Source: a candidate division KSB1 bacterium (GTDB taxonomy: Bacteria > Electryoneota > RPQS01). From it: DNA of 64,000 nt. A model generated the notes under the pieces. It was not told the origin of the DNA, did no database searches, and saw nothing but the letters and a program-made list of their open reading frames with translations. Below are positions 34,773-43,253 of this stretch, in pieces; within the stretch, counting starts at the first letter, position 1, and each line of letters starts with the position of its first letter. The stretch lies in contig JACRMR010000012.1 of assembly GCA_016214895.1 (NCBI GenBank), forward strand, positions 186,001-250,000, written 5' to 3'. The translations under genes were made by a program, and so were the position numbers.

Positions 34773-35387
34773 CTATTTCGTCAGGACTCGTTGCAGTTTG
34801 TAGGCCAGCGGCGGAATCAGTATCGACTGTGCCACGATCCCCGGCAACGCGGGCAGTACCAACACGCCGGAGTAATACGCCGGCGCTTGAAATCCCATCA
34901 TCCACGCCGACATGAGCACGTACACCAACCGCCCGGCGATCATGGCGACCAGCATCGCGATGAACATCGCCGCCATCCGGCCCAGCCGCTCCGACAGCCC
35001 CGGAATGACCGGGAATATACTCAGCATCGCCGAGCTCACTGCGGCATACGTCGCGAGCTCCGGCACCATGCGCAGCGCCTGATCCGCCGTCGGCATGCCC
35101 GTCAGCCCCATCGAGAGCGCGGGCGTGAACACTCCAACAATCGCCGCGTGCCACGGTTTCAGCAGAATCCCGGCCAGAAATACCGGAAAGTGCATCGGCA
35201 GCACCACCCGCGGTGAAACGCCAAATGGATGTAGAAAGAACGGTAAAACCACGCCCAGCGCGATGCACGAAGCCGTCGTCCCAATCGCTTCCACCCCCGT
35301 CGCACGAGGATAGCCCGCCGACGGTGCCTTGTGCCCAGTTTCACGAAGCGCCCGCTCAGTCTTCACCCGCTCACGGGCTTGCGCCAT
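34773..35387 (-). CDS. ECF transporter S-component-like membrane protein
   Basis: The product has 204 residues from ATG 35387. About five membrane helices follow a soluble N-terminus. The segment VVLPMHFPVFLAGILLKPWHA with SMGLTGMP fits substrate-binding S components of energy-coupling-factor vitamin importers. The vitamin cannot be told from sequence, and the shared EcfAAT module is not in the window. It is upstream of nuoA on the same strand, separated by a heptamer hairpin. Confidence 0.65.
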   Translation of the reverse strand: MAQARERVKTERALRETGHKAPSAGYPRATGVEAIGTTASCIALGVVLPFFLHPFGVSPRVVLPMHFPVFLAGILLKPWHAAIVGVFTPALSMGLTGMPTADQALRMVPELATYAAVSSAMLSIFPVIPGLSERLGRMAAMFIAMLVAMIAGRLVYVLMSAWMMGFQAPAYYSGVLVLPALPGIVAQSILIPPLAYKLQRVLTK

Positions 35388-35533
35388 CACAAACTCAATT
35401 CTTGATTGATCTTAGCCGTGGATGTCAGGCGGGGTTCCGGCGGGGACAAGTGTGACCCAATTGCTATCGTAAACTACAGATTCCTTTTGAAATTGTCAAC
35501 CGGAAACACTGAGGCAGGAGGGGGTGAACAGGC

Positions 35534-35619
35534 CGACCCCCATCTAACTTCCCCCACTAAGTGGGGGAAGAACCTGACTCAGATCTCCCCCCACGCAGTG
35601 GGGGGATTAAGGGGGGGTC
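35534..35619. repeat. Paired G/C-run hairpins, variant of the composite element
   Basis: Two hairpins, CCCCCACTAAGTGGGGG and CCCCCCACGCAGTGGGGGG, lie head to head and each is flanked on its outer side by a C-run or G-run. The architecture is that of the element at 47341, but the loop and stem sequences differ. The rest of the gap (35388-35533) shows nothing. Confidence 0.6.
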
Positions 35620-35645
35620 GGATTTCTGCTCCTCGTCCCTTCGCC

Positions 35646-37562
35646 TCACTTTTTCCCCTTCATCTCCTCAAGCATCATCATCCGGTTCTTCGGCAGCACA
35701 AATTGCTGATAAGCGTCACGTAATGTTTCGTACTGCGCCACTGGAACCTGATCCTGCTTGCACTCGACCACCTGCGACCATGACACCGTCCGCCCCACCT
35801 GCTTGGGACTCAGTTCGAGATAGACATAGGGATTGTCGATCAAGAGCGGCGGTGGCAGATAGGCGACCGAATACTTCTTGGGCAGATCGATCGTGTATTC
35901 CGTGACCGCGCGGGCTTGCCGGGACAACGCCACCGGATAACGAACTTCCGGCAGGCTCGGGAAGAATCCGGTCACGCCGAAATTGAACGGATTGCCGGGC
36001 AATTCCACCATCAGCAAATCGTCCTGCGTCACGCCGTAACCGGGTGACTCGAAACTCATCGACACGACCATCGGCGTTTCCAGATCGGCCGGATTACTGA
36101 ACCGACTGTCCGTCACCGTCGAGCCTTGACCGAACCGCGACACCAGCTGCTGAAAATAGATGTCGCGCTCGCGCTCCTTCTGGTCCTTGAACGTGGCCCG
36201 CGCCGAGCCTGCGAAATCCATCTGCGGTGAGCATTCCACAGTCCCGCTCAAATCGCCGTTGGCCGCCAGCGTCAAATTCAAGCGCGACGCCGTGCCGCGT
36301 TGAACCGGTGTCCCGCGCGGCACGCGCATCAACAGCGGTGCGCCGTCACTCAACATGCACGCCGTGCTGTACGTCCGGCTGTACGGAAGCTCTCCCGGTG
36401 GCATGTGCTCCACCGTCGGATCCAGCCAGATCGTATCGTTCGCCTGCGGGACCCCGAGGATCAGGTGAGAAAACTGCTCGAGCACCGGCAATTCGCAAAA
36501 CGGGAGATCCCGGTTCAACACCAGCACCGGCACCGAGGCGATGCCGAAGCCGCGCAACAGCGTCGCGAGCAGCACGTTCTTGTCGCGCACGTCACCGTAC
36601 TTGTTCTGCCACACGCGATCCGCCGTGTTCGGCTCATACCCCACGCGGCCCAGCGGCAGCGAGACCGTGCGCACGTTCTGCTGGACCCAGAGCGCCGTGT
36701 GAAAAATCGCCGGCTTGCCGCTCAAGCTTCGTGCCGATAGCTTCGCATATTCGTCCAGCGCGAGATCCGACGTGTCCACCGCGCCCCAGAACCGCTCCGT
36801 CATATAGAGGCCAAGTTCATCCCAATCCCGGAAGGTCGTCCAGCATAGCCGCGGCACCAACCACGCCAGACTGACCATGTTCGGCTCCGTCAGAATCTGC
36901 TCCGTATCGCGGAATTCCCAGGCATAAGCCGTCGTCTTGCCGTCGAACACGACGACCGGTAACACCGGACTATTCTGCATCGCGTACCGAATCGTGCGAC
37001 CCGGTTCCGTCTCCACGGAATACGATTTCTGCAAGATCGGATTCGTTCCGCCGAACTGCGTGATCCCGCCCGCGCGCGGCTGCTGCGGGATTTCACTGCC
37101 CGGCTTCGGCTCGATGCGATAGACCAGATGAATCGCCGCGCCCACGTCCAGTCCGGGAAAGGAAATGTTCTGTTGCTTGAGCTGCGAATAGGCCGACGCG
37201 AATTGCACCTCCGGCGCCGAGGTCAGCGTGAAACCGTCCTGCTCCGGCGCGATCCAGCGGCCGTCGGGCAAACGCGTCCGCGCCTGCTCGATGATCACCG
37301 TGTCCTGCTCGGCGTCGAAGCGGATCGACTGATCGCCCTCTTCGTCCTTCGCGCGTTCATCCACAATCTTGAGCAGCATTTCCTTGCGCGTCCGGGTTCG
37401 CCCGTCCGCCGCCAGGCGAATGTTTGTGCGGTCAAAGATCACGATCGTGCTCGCCTGCGGATACGTGCTCTTGTCGCCGGCGCTGACGATCAGGGTGTCG
37501 AGGTTCTCCGCACCGGCCGTGCCTGCCGCGGAGAGCAGCAGAATAAGCGAAAGAAGTTTCAT
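35646..37562 (-). CDS. Secreted DUF3857 plus transglutaminase-like protein, catalytic Cys replaced
   Basis: The product of 638 residues has a signal peptide (MKLLSLILLLSAAGTAGA). A DUF3857 beta domain covers about residues 30-230. A transglutaminase-like domain covers about 265-400, and a further beta domain follows. In the transglutaminase domain the usual GDCKDK segment reads YGDVRDKN: the nucleophile Cys is Val (codon 36588-36590), while the His (FSHLILGV) and Asp (WLDPT) positions remain. It is therefore probably a non-catalytic binding protein. A paralogue with Cys is at 39180-41069. It diverges from the permease gene across 39 bases. Confidence 0.8.
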   Translation of the reverse strand: MKLLSLILLLSAAGTAGAENLDTLIVSAGDKSTYPQASTIVIFDRTNIRLAADGRTRTRKEMLLKIVDERAKDEEGDQSIRFDAEQDTVIIEQARTRLPDGRWIAPEQDGFTLTSAPEVQFASAYSQLKQQNISFPGLDVGAAIHLVYRIEPKPGSEIPQQPRAGGITQFGGTNPILQKSYSVETEPGRTIRYAMQNSPVLPVVVFDGKTTAYAWEFRDTEQILTEPNMVSLAWLVPRLCWTTFRDWDELGLYMTERFWGAVDTSDLALDEYAKLSARSLSGKPAIFHTALWVQQNVRTVSLPLGRVGYEPNTADRVWQNKYGDVRDKNVLLATLLRGFGIASVPVLVLNRDLPFCELPVLEQFSHLILGVPQANDTIWLDPTVEHMPPGELPYSRTYSTACMLSDGAPLLMRVPRGTPVQRGTASRLNLTLAANGDLSGTVECSPQMDFAGSARATFKDQKERERDIYFQQLVSRFGQGSTVTDSRFSNPADLETPMVVSMSFESPGYGVTQDDLLMVELPGNPFNFGVTGFFPSLPEVRYPVALSRQARAVTEYTIDLPKKYSVAYLPPPLLIDNPYVYLELSPKQVGRTVSWSQVVECKQDQVPVAQYETLRDAYQQFVLPKNRMMMLEEMKGKK

Positions 37563-37567
37563 GGCTA

Positions 37568-37595
37568 TTGAGTTTCTCGCAAGAAAGCATATACT
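37568..37595 (+). promoter_or_regulatory. Promoter predicting a leaderless permease transcript
   Basis: TTGAGT (37568-37573), 16 bases, then TATACT (37590-37595). The expected start of transcription coincides with ATG 37602, and no ribosome-binding site is present. Confidence 0.5.
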
Positions 37596-37601
37596 TGAGA
37601 T

Positions 37602-38387
37602 ATGGAAAACATCCTCATCCCCCTCGTCGCACTACTCGCCTCCGTGCTGACGTTCTTCTCGGGCTTCGGACTCGGAACTCTGCTGCTGCCCGCCTTTGCC
37701 GCCTTCTTCCCCGCCTCGCTCGCCGTCGCGGCGACAGCGGTGGTCCACCTCTCCAATAACATCCTCAAGTTCGGCCTGACCGCGCGGTACATTGACCGCC
37801 ACGTGTTTCTGCGGTTCGGCATCCCCGCGATTCTCGCCGGATTTGCCGGGGCATGGCTGTTGACCTGGTTAGGAGACACGGCACCGATTGTCACCTACTC
37901 CATGGGAACCCGGACGCACGAGATCACCGTACTGAAGCTCGTCATTGGCGTGTTGATGATCGACTTCGCCGTGCTGGAGTTCGTGCCGCGATTCGCCAAC
38001 TGGCAAGCCGGCGAGAAATGGCTGCCGGTCGGCGGACTCCTGAGCGGCTTCTTCGGCGGACTGTCCGGTCATCAGGGCGCGTTTCGCGCCGCGTTTCTCG
38101 CGCGGGCCGGGCTTTCCGGTGCGCAGTTCATCGGCACCTCCGTCGCCATCGCCGTGCTGATTGACCTGACTCGGTTAAGCGTGTACATCCCCGGTCTCAA
38201 ATGGGGTGACGTGCTACTCGCGAATGTCGAACGCGGTGAACTCATGATCGCGGCCATGCTCGCGGCAATGGTCGGCACCCTGATCGGGTCGCGCTTCCTG
38301 CACAGGACCACGGTCAAAGGCATTCGCGGCACCGTCGCCGTGCTGCTCGTCGTGCTCGGCCTGGCGCTGGCGGCGGGGCTGATCTGA
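37602..38387 (+). CDS. TSUP (TauE/SafE) family permease
   Basis: The product of 261 residues has about eight membrane helices in two halves and the TSUP layout: SGFGLGTLLLPAFAAFFP at the N-terminus and LSGFFGGLSGHQGAFRAAFL opening the second half. Family members export or import sulfite, sulfoacetate or similar small organosulfur anions; which one is unknown here. Single gene, divergent from the DUF3857 protein. Confidence 0.8.
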   Translation: MENILIPLVALLASVLTFFSGFGLGTLLLPAFAAFFPASLAVAATAVVHLSNNILKFGLTARYIDRHVFLRFGIPAILAGFAGAWLLTWLGDTAPIVTYSMGTRTHEITVLKLVIGVLMIDFAVLEFVPRFANWQAGEKWLPVGGLLSGFFGGLSGHQGAFRAAFLARAGLSGAQFIGTSVAIAVLIDLTRLSVYIPGLKWGDVLLANVERGELMIAAMLAAMVGTLIGSRFLHRTTVKGIRGTVAVLLVVLGLALAAGLI

Positions 38388-38431
38388 CCAAGGAACAAGG
38401 AACAACCCGAGCGCACACGCTGTCCTGCGGC

Positions 38432-38458
38432 GGCAGGTGTCCGCTGACTTCACCTGCC
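38432..38458 (+). repeat. REP hairpin downstream of the RAYT gene
   Basis: GGCAGGTG pairs with CACCTGCC around the 11-base loop TCCGCTGACTT. Same stem as the copy at 39020-39046, which is in the opposite orientation. Confidence 0.8.
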
Positions 38459-38485
38459 CCGCTCGGGAGAGTGAACCAATGCGAT

Positions 38486-39001
38486 TCAGAATCCAATCAA
38501 AGCAGTATCAACGTCTACTATTCCGTTCGGAGTTCCGAGATAATCCCGTGCGCTCGACCAAGCGTAAGCTTCAGGGGCCTCGCACAAGCCACGCTTCACT
38601 GGATTCCCGTGAATGTAGCCGAGTTTGACGCGCGCAATGTCATTCGTGAGAACCGCAACATCGTCAAATCGCCGGCGCCATGACCGATTCTGAGTCGATG
38701 CTTGTACTGGCGGAACTCGAATGCAGCGCCGAAGCGTCTGAGTTGTTGACTGCTTGAAAGACCTAAGCAGTTCGGAGATTTGATCGTCCGGCTCGGTCTG
38801 TTGCAGCAACGCGTGAATGTGATCCGGCATCAAGACGAACCCCATGCAGGTGACGCCGAGTCGGTGACGAGCGCGCTCAAAGGCCCAGAGCAATTCGCGA
38901 CAGTCTTCGGGATCGACGAACCAGCGACCGCGTTCTTGTGTCACCGTCGTTACGAAGTGTACGCTGCCCGGTTGGGAAATCTGTTGATGGCGTCGAATCA
39001 T
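38486..39001 (-). CDS. REP-associated tyrosine transposase (RAYT, Y1/IS200-like)
   Basis: I start at ATG 39001, giving 171 residues; the longer frame would translate the REP hairpin. The HUH motif is MPDHIHALLQ and the catalytic Tyr is in YIHGNPVKRGL, followed by AYAWSSARDYLG, all typical of RAYT proteins. These single-copy, domesticated transposases nick single-stranded DNA at REP hairpins and are thought to spread them. REP hairpins stand on both sides in inverted orientation (38432-38458 and 39020-39046), as expected for a RAYT locus. All key residues are intact. Confidence 0.9.
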   Translation of the reverse strand: MIRRHQQISQPGSVHFVTTVTQERGRWFVDPEDCRELLWAFERARHRLGVTCMGFVLMPDHIHALLQQTEPDDQISELLRSFKQSTTQTLRRCIRVPPVQASTQNRSWRRRFDDVAVLTNDIARVKLGYIHGNPVKRGLCEAPEAYAWSSARDYLGTPNGIVDVDTALIGF

Positions 39002-39019
39002 CTCTGCGCTCCCGAACGG

Positions 39020-39155
39020 GGCAGGTGAAGTCCCCGGACACCTGCCGCCGCAAGATGGTGCGGCATGCCAAGTCCCGGACACCTGCCTCCACAACTTAGG
39101 GGGAAGCGGGATTTCTTTTCTCTGCCGAGGCACGTGTCCGCCGACTTCACGTGCC
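39020..39155. repeat. REP cluster upstream of the RAYT gene
   Basis: 39020-39046: GGCAGGTG, loop AAGTCCCCGGA, CACCTGCC. 39070-39088: a half copy. 39129-39155: GGCACGTG, loop TCCGCCGACTT, CACGTGCC. In the last copy both arms changed together, so the stem is preserved. This is the block before the next gene; no coding potential. Confidence 0.8.
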
Positions 39156-39179
39156 CGGAATCGGATTTCGGGTCTGTCC

Positions 39180-41069
39180 CTACCCCTTCACCAACACCAC
39201 CTGCCCGCGGCCCATCGCATCGCTCTTCTTTAAGAGCGCTTGCAGCTTCGAGTAATCCTCGCGGGTCACATCCAGCGTCGAGACATCCAATACGCGGCGG
39301 CAATTCAGCTCGTTGGCCTTCTGTGAAAAATCGCGGGCGAGCCGGAACTGACCGTAGTCCAGCTCGACTTTTTCCGGCAAGCTGCGCACCTTGTAGCCGT
39401 CGGGAAACGTCACCGTTTCATCCACGCGCACGGCAAACGTGCTCTCCAGTCGCAGATCGAACCGCCGCTCCGTCAGATCGGTCCCGCCCAACAGATAGCC
39501 CGTCAAGAAATCCAAACCCGTGGACTGGCCGGGGACTTGAAACAACAAGTATTTGCCCGCGGTGATCGAGTAATCCTCCGCCGAGAAGGCGAGCTTGAGC
39601 TCCATCGCCGTGTTGAAATCCATCGGATCGCTGATCTCCAGCGATTGCAGCTCCGCCGTCGCGCTCACGCCCTGAATCAGCCGCTTGAACAGGTCCTCGC
39701 GCTGCTTCGGCGGCATGCCCTGCAAATAATTCCGCAGAATCAGATCGGGCAGGCCGCGCGTCGTGATCGTCACGAACGAATGAAACGCCGCGTCGCTGTC
39801 CAAATGCGATTCCGCCTTGATTGAATAGAGGTTCTGTTCCGAGGCCTCGATCGGCGTCCAGCGGAGCGGTTCCCCGTCATGATCGCACACCAGCACGCCG
39901 CGATCCTGCTCGTTCCCCGCCAAAAACTCCTTCGTCTTCTCCACCGTCGGATCCACATACGTGACGTGCTGCCCGTCGCGCACCGCCACGATCGCGTGAT
40001 TAAACTGATCCACCGCGATCTCCGGATCAATCTTCCACGACGGATTCATCAACGTAATCTCCGACTCGATCCCCGCCTCTCGCAGCATCGTGACCATCAA
40101 CGCCGCCTTGTCGCGGCAGACGCCGTACTTGTTGCGCAGCGTCACGCTCGCCGCCTCCGGTTTGTAACCCGCCTTCCGGCCCGTCATCGCCGTCTCCACA
40201 TAGCGAATCCGGTTCGAGACATAATAGAAGATCTCGCGCAATTGCTCGTCGCGCGGCTTGCCCGCCGTCAACTCCTTGACCAGCGCCTTGATCGAATCGT
40301 CGGCCACCATCGTCGGCCCGGCCAGCGAATCGTACCAGGTGGACCAGCGCTCCCAATTCGGGACCGTCGTCGCCAACAGCATGCTCGCGACTTCCGGCCA
40401 CGGCGGCATGCCCGGCTCCGGCACGAGTTGCGGAACCTGCGCGACCTCCCAAACATGTTTCACCGTGCCGTCACCCGGCGTTTCGCGATGGTTCACCACG
40501 CGCGTCCCGCGCGTCTTCCAGTGCAGTTGGCGCTCCTGCGGCAGCGTGATCGCCACGTAGGCCCGGGCCACCGGATTGTCGCTCTCCAGCCCGCACGAAA
40601 AATCGAACTCGCCGTCCATCGGCGGCTCGTGCGTCGTCGTCTTGGTCAGCATCTCAATCTCCGCGCCCTCGACGAGTTCCGGAAACGTCACGATCTTCTC
40701 GCGCACATTATGCAGGAAGAATTTCCCGAACGCGGGCATCGGCACATCTTTGATCTGCTCCGGATCGACGTCCACGACCTTGCCATCCGGCAGATGCACG
40801 CGCGCCACGAGCACCTCCACTGTATCATAACCCGCATTATATACGTTCACGTCCTGGGCGTGCTCCGCAATCGCGCGATCGGAGAGCACAGCCGTTCGGT
40901 AATGATTGAACGTGACACTGTGCCCGTCCGGCTGCACATGCACGGCTGTGCAGTCAAACCGCACGATCGCGTTCGACTGCTCCAACGGAAACTTCAGCGG
41001 CACCGGCTGCTCGGGCGATTGCGCGAACCCAAGCGAGGCGAGGAAGAGGAGGGAGAGGAGACGGTTCAT
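39180..41069 (-). CDS. Secreted DUF3857 plus transglutaminase-like protein
   Basis: The product has 629 residues from ATG 41069, where the signal peptide MNRLLSLLFLASLGFAQ begins. A DUF3857 domain is followed by a transglutaminase-like domain with Cys in YGVCRDKAALMVTMLREAGI, His in FNHAIVAVRDG and Asp in TYVDPTVEK. A C-terminal beta domain ends the protein. Such proteins are exported in many FCB bacteria, and their substrates are unknown. It is a paralogue of 35646-37562, with the active-site triad intact here. Confidence 0.85.
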   Translation of the reverse strand: MNRLLSLLFLASLGFAQSPEQPVPLKFPLEQSNAIVRFDCTAVHVQPDGHSVTFNHYRTAVLSDRAIAEHAQDVNVYNAGYDTVEVLVARVHLPDGKVVDVDPEQIKDVPMPAFGKFFLHNVREKIVTFPELVEGAEIEMLTKTTTHEPPMDGEFDFSCGLESDNPVARAYVAITLPQERQLHWKTRGTRVVNHRETPGDGTVKHVWEVAQVPQLVPEPGMPPWPEVASMLLATTVPNWERWSTWYDSLAGPTMVADDSIKALVKELTAGKPRDEQLREIFYYVSNRIRYVETAMTGRKAGYKPEAASVTLRNKYGVCRDKAALMVTMLREAGIESEITLMNPSWKIDPEIAVDQFNHAIVAVRDGQHVTYVDPTVEKTKEFLAGNEQDRGVLVCDHDGEPLRWTPIEASEQNLYSIKAESHLDSDAAFHSFVTITTRGLPDLILRNYLQGMPPKQREDLFKRLIQGVSATAELQSLEISDPMDFNTAMELKLAFSAEDYSITAGKYLLFQVPGQSTGLDFLTGYLLGGTDLTERRFDLRLESTFAVRVDETVTFPDGYKVRSLPEKVELDYGQFRLARDFSQKANELNCRRVLDVSTLDVTREDYSKLQALLKKSDAMGRGQVVLVKG

Positions 41070-41348
41070 AGTTGGAATATGGTTGGCGAGAAATCTGAAT
41101 GCGGAACGCGGAAGGCGGGCACCCCCTTGGGCGGGCAGCGCTCTTGATTTGCGGCTGAATCCACGGAGGCTCGGATGAGTCCCGTTCACAACTCTTTGCT
41201 CCAGAACGCCATCCCCCCTTTCAAGGCGGGATCATAGGGGGGTGACGGGTCGGATCGCGAACCTCCCAAGATACGACTTTCCCCTCCAAAACGAAAGCTT
41301 ACGTAACCCGGTTCCAGAGCTGAATTTGCACTTTCGTTCATTTTTCGC
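41070..41348. other. Intergenic region with half a composite element
   Basis: 41080-41115 has a degenerate heptamer-like run (units close to ATGCGGA). 41210-41243 holds one half of the C-run/G-run element (CCCCCCTTTCAAGGCGGG, then AGGGGGGT). No gene is seen. Confidence 0.6.
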
Positions 41349-41382
41349 TTGACAATGGCAAGAAATTGTATTATATTACAAT
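41349..41382 (+). promoter_or_regulatory. Strong promoter with a palindromic operator over the -10 box
   Basis: TTGACA (41349-41354), 17 bases, TATATT (41372-41377). The perfect inverted repeat ATTGTA-TTATAT-TACAAT (41365-41382) covers the -10 box, and TTACAAT recurs at 41408-41414. The layout suggests repression, perhaps by the encoded HTH protein. Much more AT-rich than its surroundings. Confidence 0.65.
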
Positions 41383-41425
41383 CATCGTGTGCTGCTTCGT
41401 CTGTTTAATTACAATTACTTACCCC

Positions 41426-42214
41426 ATGAAGTACGGTTTCATCAGAGTTCCACGCTCCGTGCTTGAACACCCGCTGCTGACTCCCGACCACCGCCTCTCT
41501 CCCCTTGAAGCCTACCTGGATCTGCTCGCCCGTGCGAACTGGAAGTGTTCGCAGGTCGAGCTTGGCCGCCGGACCGTCACGATTGAACCCGGCCAACTGC
41601 TCTGCTCGGCAGGCTCGCTCGCGACGCGCTGGAAGTGGCCCAAGACCACCGTGCAACGCTTTCTCGAAGCACTCCATGCGGGTCGGCTCGCAGGTCGCGT
41701 AAACGAGGGCGAGGCCTCCGTGCTTACGCTCTACCCCGACGGCGATATGCCCCAATCAGAACTGGTGGTTACGCGCTCCACGCCAACCGACAAGGCCGTG
41801 CTTGACGTCCCGGCTTCCGCGGAGAGCCGGGTCGATCACCGGGCACATCCTGAAGAATTCTTGGAGAATTCTCCGGTTCCGGAGACAGACTCTCAGAACA
41901 ATTCTTCTGATGGTGCTCCGGAAACATGCTCCGAAGAACGCGCGACCGCGCCGCGGAAACCGCCGTCGCCCGCCACTCCGGCCAAGCCTGCCAAGCACCC
42001 GCTGTTTGACAGCGAACAGTTCGCTCAGTTCGTGAAGGAGACGATGGAATCTGCTCATCCCCCCTCACTCTTTGACGGTTCACTGGTTGACGGGTTGCGC
42101 CGCCGCTATGTCGAAGTACTCCGTGACTCCGGTAAATGGGAGGCGGTACTCGCGATCTTCCCTGAACTTTCTCCGCTCTATCCTCCGCCTGTGCTCGAGT
42201 TGGAGGTCTTGTAA
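41426..42214 (+). CDS. Phage-replication-like winged-helix protein, orphan
   Basis: I start at ATG 41426 (MKYGFIRVPRSVLEHPLL), giving 262 residues. Residues 1-90 resemble the N-terminal winged helix of phage replisome organiser/DnaD-like proteins: EAYLDLLARANW, the PGQLLCSAGSLATRW turn, then KWPKTTVQRFLEAL as recognition helix. The middle is a Pro/Ser/Glu-rich linker and the C-terminal 70 residues are helical. No helicase loader, integrase or other phage gene is adjacent. A promoter with operator lies upstream; a 108-bp repeat array and tRNA-Ala follow. It may be a remnant of a mobile element; DNA-binding function is inferred. Confidence 0.55.
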   Translation: MKYGFIRVPRSVLEHPLLTPDHRLSPLEAYLDLLARANWKCSQVELGRRTVTIEPGQLLCSAGSLATRWKWPKTTVQRFLEALHAGRLAGRVNEGEASVLTLYPDGDMPQSELVVTRSTPTDKAVLDVPASAESRVDHRAHPEEFLENSPVPETDSQNNSSDGAPETCSEERATAPRKPPSPATPAKPAKHPLFDSEQFAQFVKETMESAHPPSLFDGSLVDGLRRRYVEVLRDSGKWEAVLAIFPELSPLYPPPVLELEVL

Positions 42215-42265
42215 TGCCCCCCCTATCCCTTAAGCGGGTTGGAGGCGATCCCCCTCCTGTCACAG

Positions 42266-42690
42266 GGCCATCCCCCCTTCCAAGGGGGGATTACAGGGGG
42301 GTGTCGGAGTTCCCCGATTCCGGGCAGGTGGAGACACCTGCCGCGGCGAAAAGCGCTCCCCCCCTGCCACAGGGCCATCCCCCCTTTCAAGGGGGGATTA
42401 CAGGGGGGTGTCGGAGTTCCCCGATTCCGGGCAGGTGAAGACACCTGCCGCGGCGAAGAGAGCTCCCCCTCCTGTCACAGGGCCATCCCCCCTTTCAAGG
42501 GGGGATTACAGGGGGGTGTCGGAGATCCCCGATTCCGGGCAGGTGGAGACACCTGCCGCGGCGAGAAGCGCTCCCGCACCTGCCACAGGGCCATCCCCCC
42601 TTCCAAGGGGGGATTACAGGGGGGTTCGGAGTTCCCCGATTCCGGGCAGGTGGAGACACCTGCCGCGGCGAGGGCCGCACTGCCGATCGG
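42266..42690. repeat. Tandem array of a 107-108-bp composite repeat
   Basis: Four units start GATTCCGGGCAGGTG at 42316, 42423, 42531 and 42638. Each unit has a REP-like hairpin (GGCAGGTG, loop GAGA or AAGA, CACCTGCC), a link of about 30 bases, and the hairpin CCCCCCTTTCAAGGGGGG followed by TTACAGGGGGGTGTCGGAG. An extra G-run half precedes the first unit at 42269. The units are free of stops in several frames, which creates a spurious open frame. There is no gene between 42215 and 42800. Confidence 0.9.
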
Positions 42691-42727
42691 CCAAGATTCG
42701 CAAAAACCAGTTCTTACCAACCCTGCC

Positions 42728-42756
42728 TTGACTTTCTCACTCAGATTCCCTACCTT
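42728..42756 (+). promoter_or_regulatory. Promoter of tRNA-Ala
   Basis: TTGACT (42728-42733), 17 bases, TACCTT (42751-42756). The start of transcription would be near 42763, 38 bases before the tRNA. Confidence 0.6.
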
Positions 42757-42800
42757 AGCAGTTCACTGGAATCCCGCCGCAAGGCAGGCCAAGTGTCATT

Positions 42801-42873
42801 GGGGCAGTAGCTCAGCTGGGAGAGCACCACGTTCGCAACGTGGGGGTCGGCGGTTCGATCCCGCTCTGCTCCA
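42801..42873 (+). tRNA. tRNA-Ala (anticodon CGC)
   Basis: All four arms fold. The acceptor stem is GGGGCAG with CTGCTCC and includes the G3-U70 pair that identifies alanine tRNAs. The anticodon stem is CCACG/CGTGG with loop TTCGCAA, so the anticodon is CGC and reads GCG. The T loop is TTCGATC; the discriminator is A (42873). CCA is not encoded. Confidence 0.95.
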
Positions 42874-42880
42874 CGAAGGC

Positions 42881-42966
42881 AAAGCTGAAAGCGGAAAGCT
42901 GAAACCTGAAATTCAGCCAGCGCGGATTCGGGCACTTTCTGTTTTCCGCTTCCAGTTTTCCGCTTG
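42881..42966. repeat. Inverted pair of heptamer arrays between tRNA-Ala and SRP RNA
   Basis: The left arm has units AAAGCTG, AAAGCGG, AAAGCTG, AAACCTG. The right arm from 42936 reads TTTCTGT, TTTCCGC, TTCCAGT, TTTCCGC. The arms are largely complementary. Confidence 0.7.
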
Positions 42967-42981
42967 CCCGTCGTTGAATTA

Positions 42982-43085
<104 letters not shown>

Positions 43086-43253
43086 AAGTTCAACGATTTT
43101 TTTCACTGTGAGGTTGAACATCGGGGCAGTGCCAACTGCTGCGTGAGTACATCCGAGCAGTTCAAGTAACACTCGAACTCTGCGATCGGCTCCAACCCTT
43201 GTAAATACTTGGTTTCTATAATACCTGAGACCCCAAATTCCGCTCTGCGCGAG

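Noticed and set aside
42266-42690. Possible CRISPR array
   Set aside because: Units follow each other directly with near-identical sequence throughout; there are no unique spacers of 25-45 bases and no cas genes.
42801-42873. Attachment site of an integrated element at tRNA-Ala
   Set aside because: No second copy of the tRNA 3' end and no integrase gene occurs in the window.
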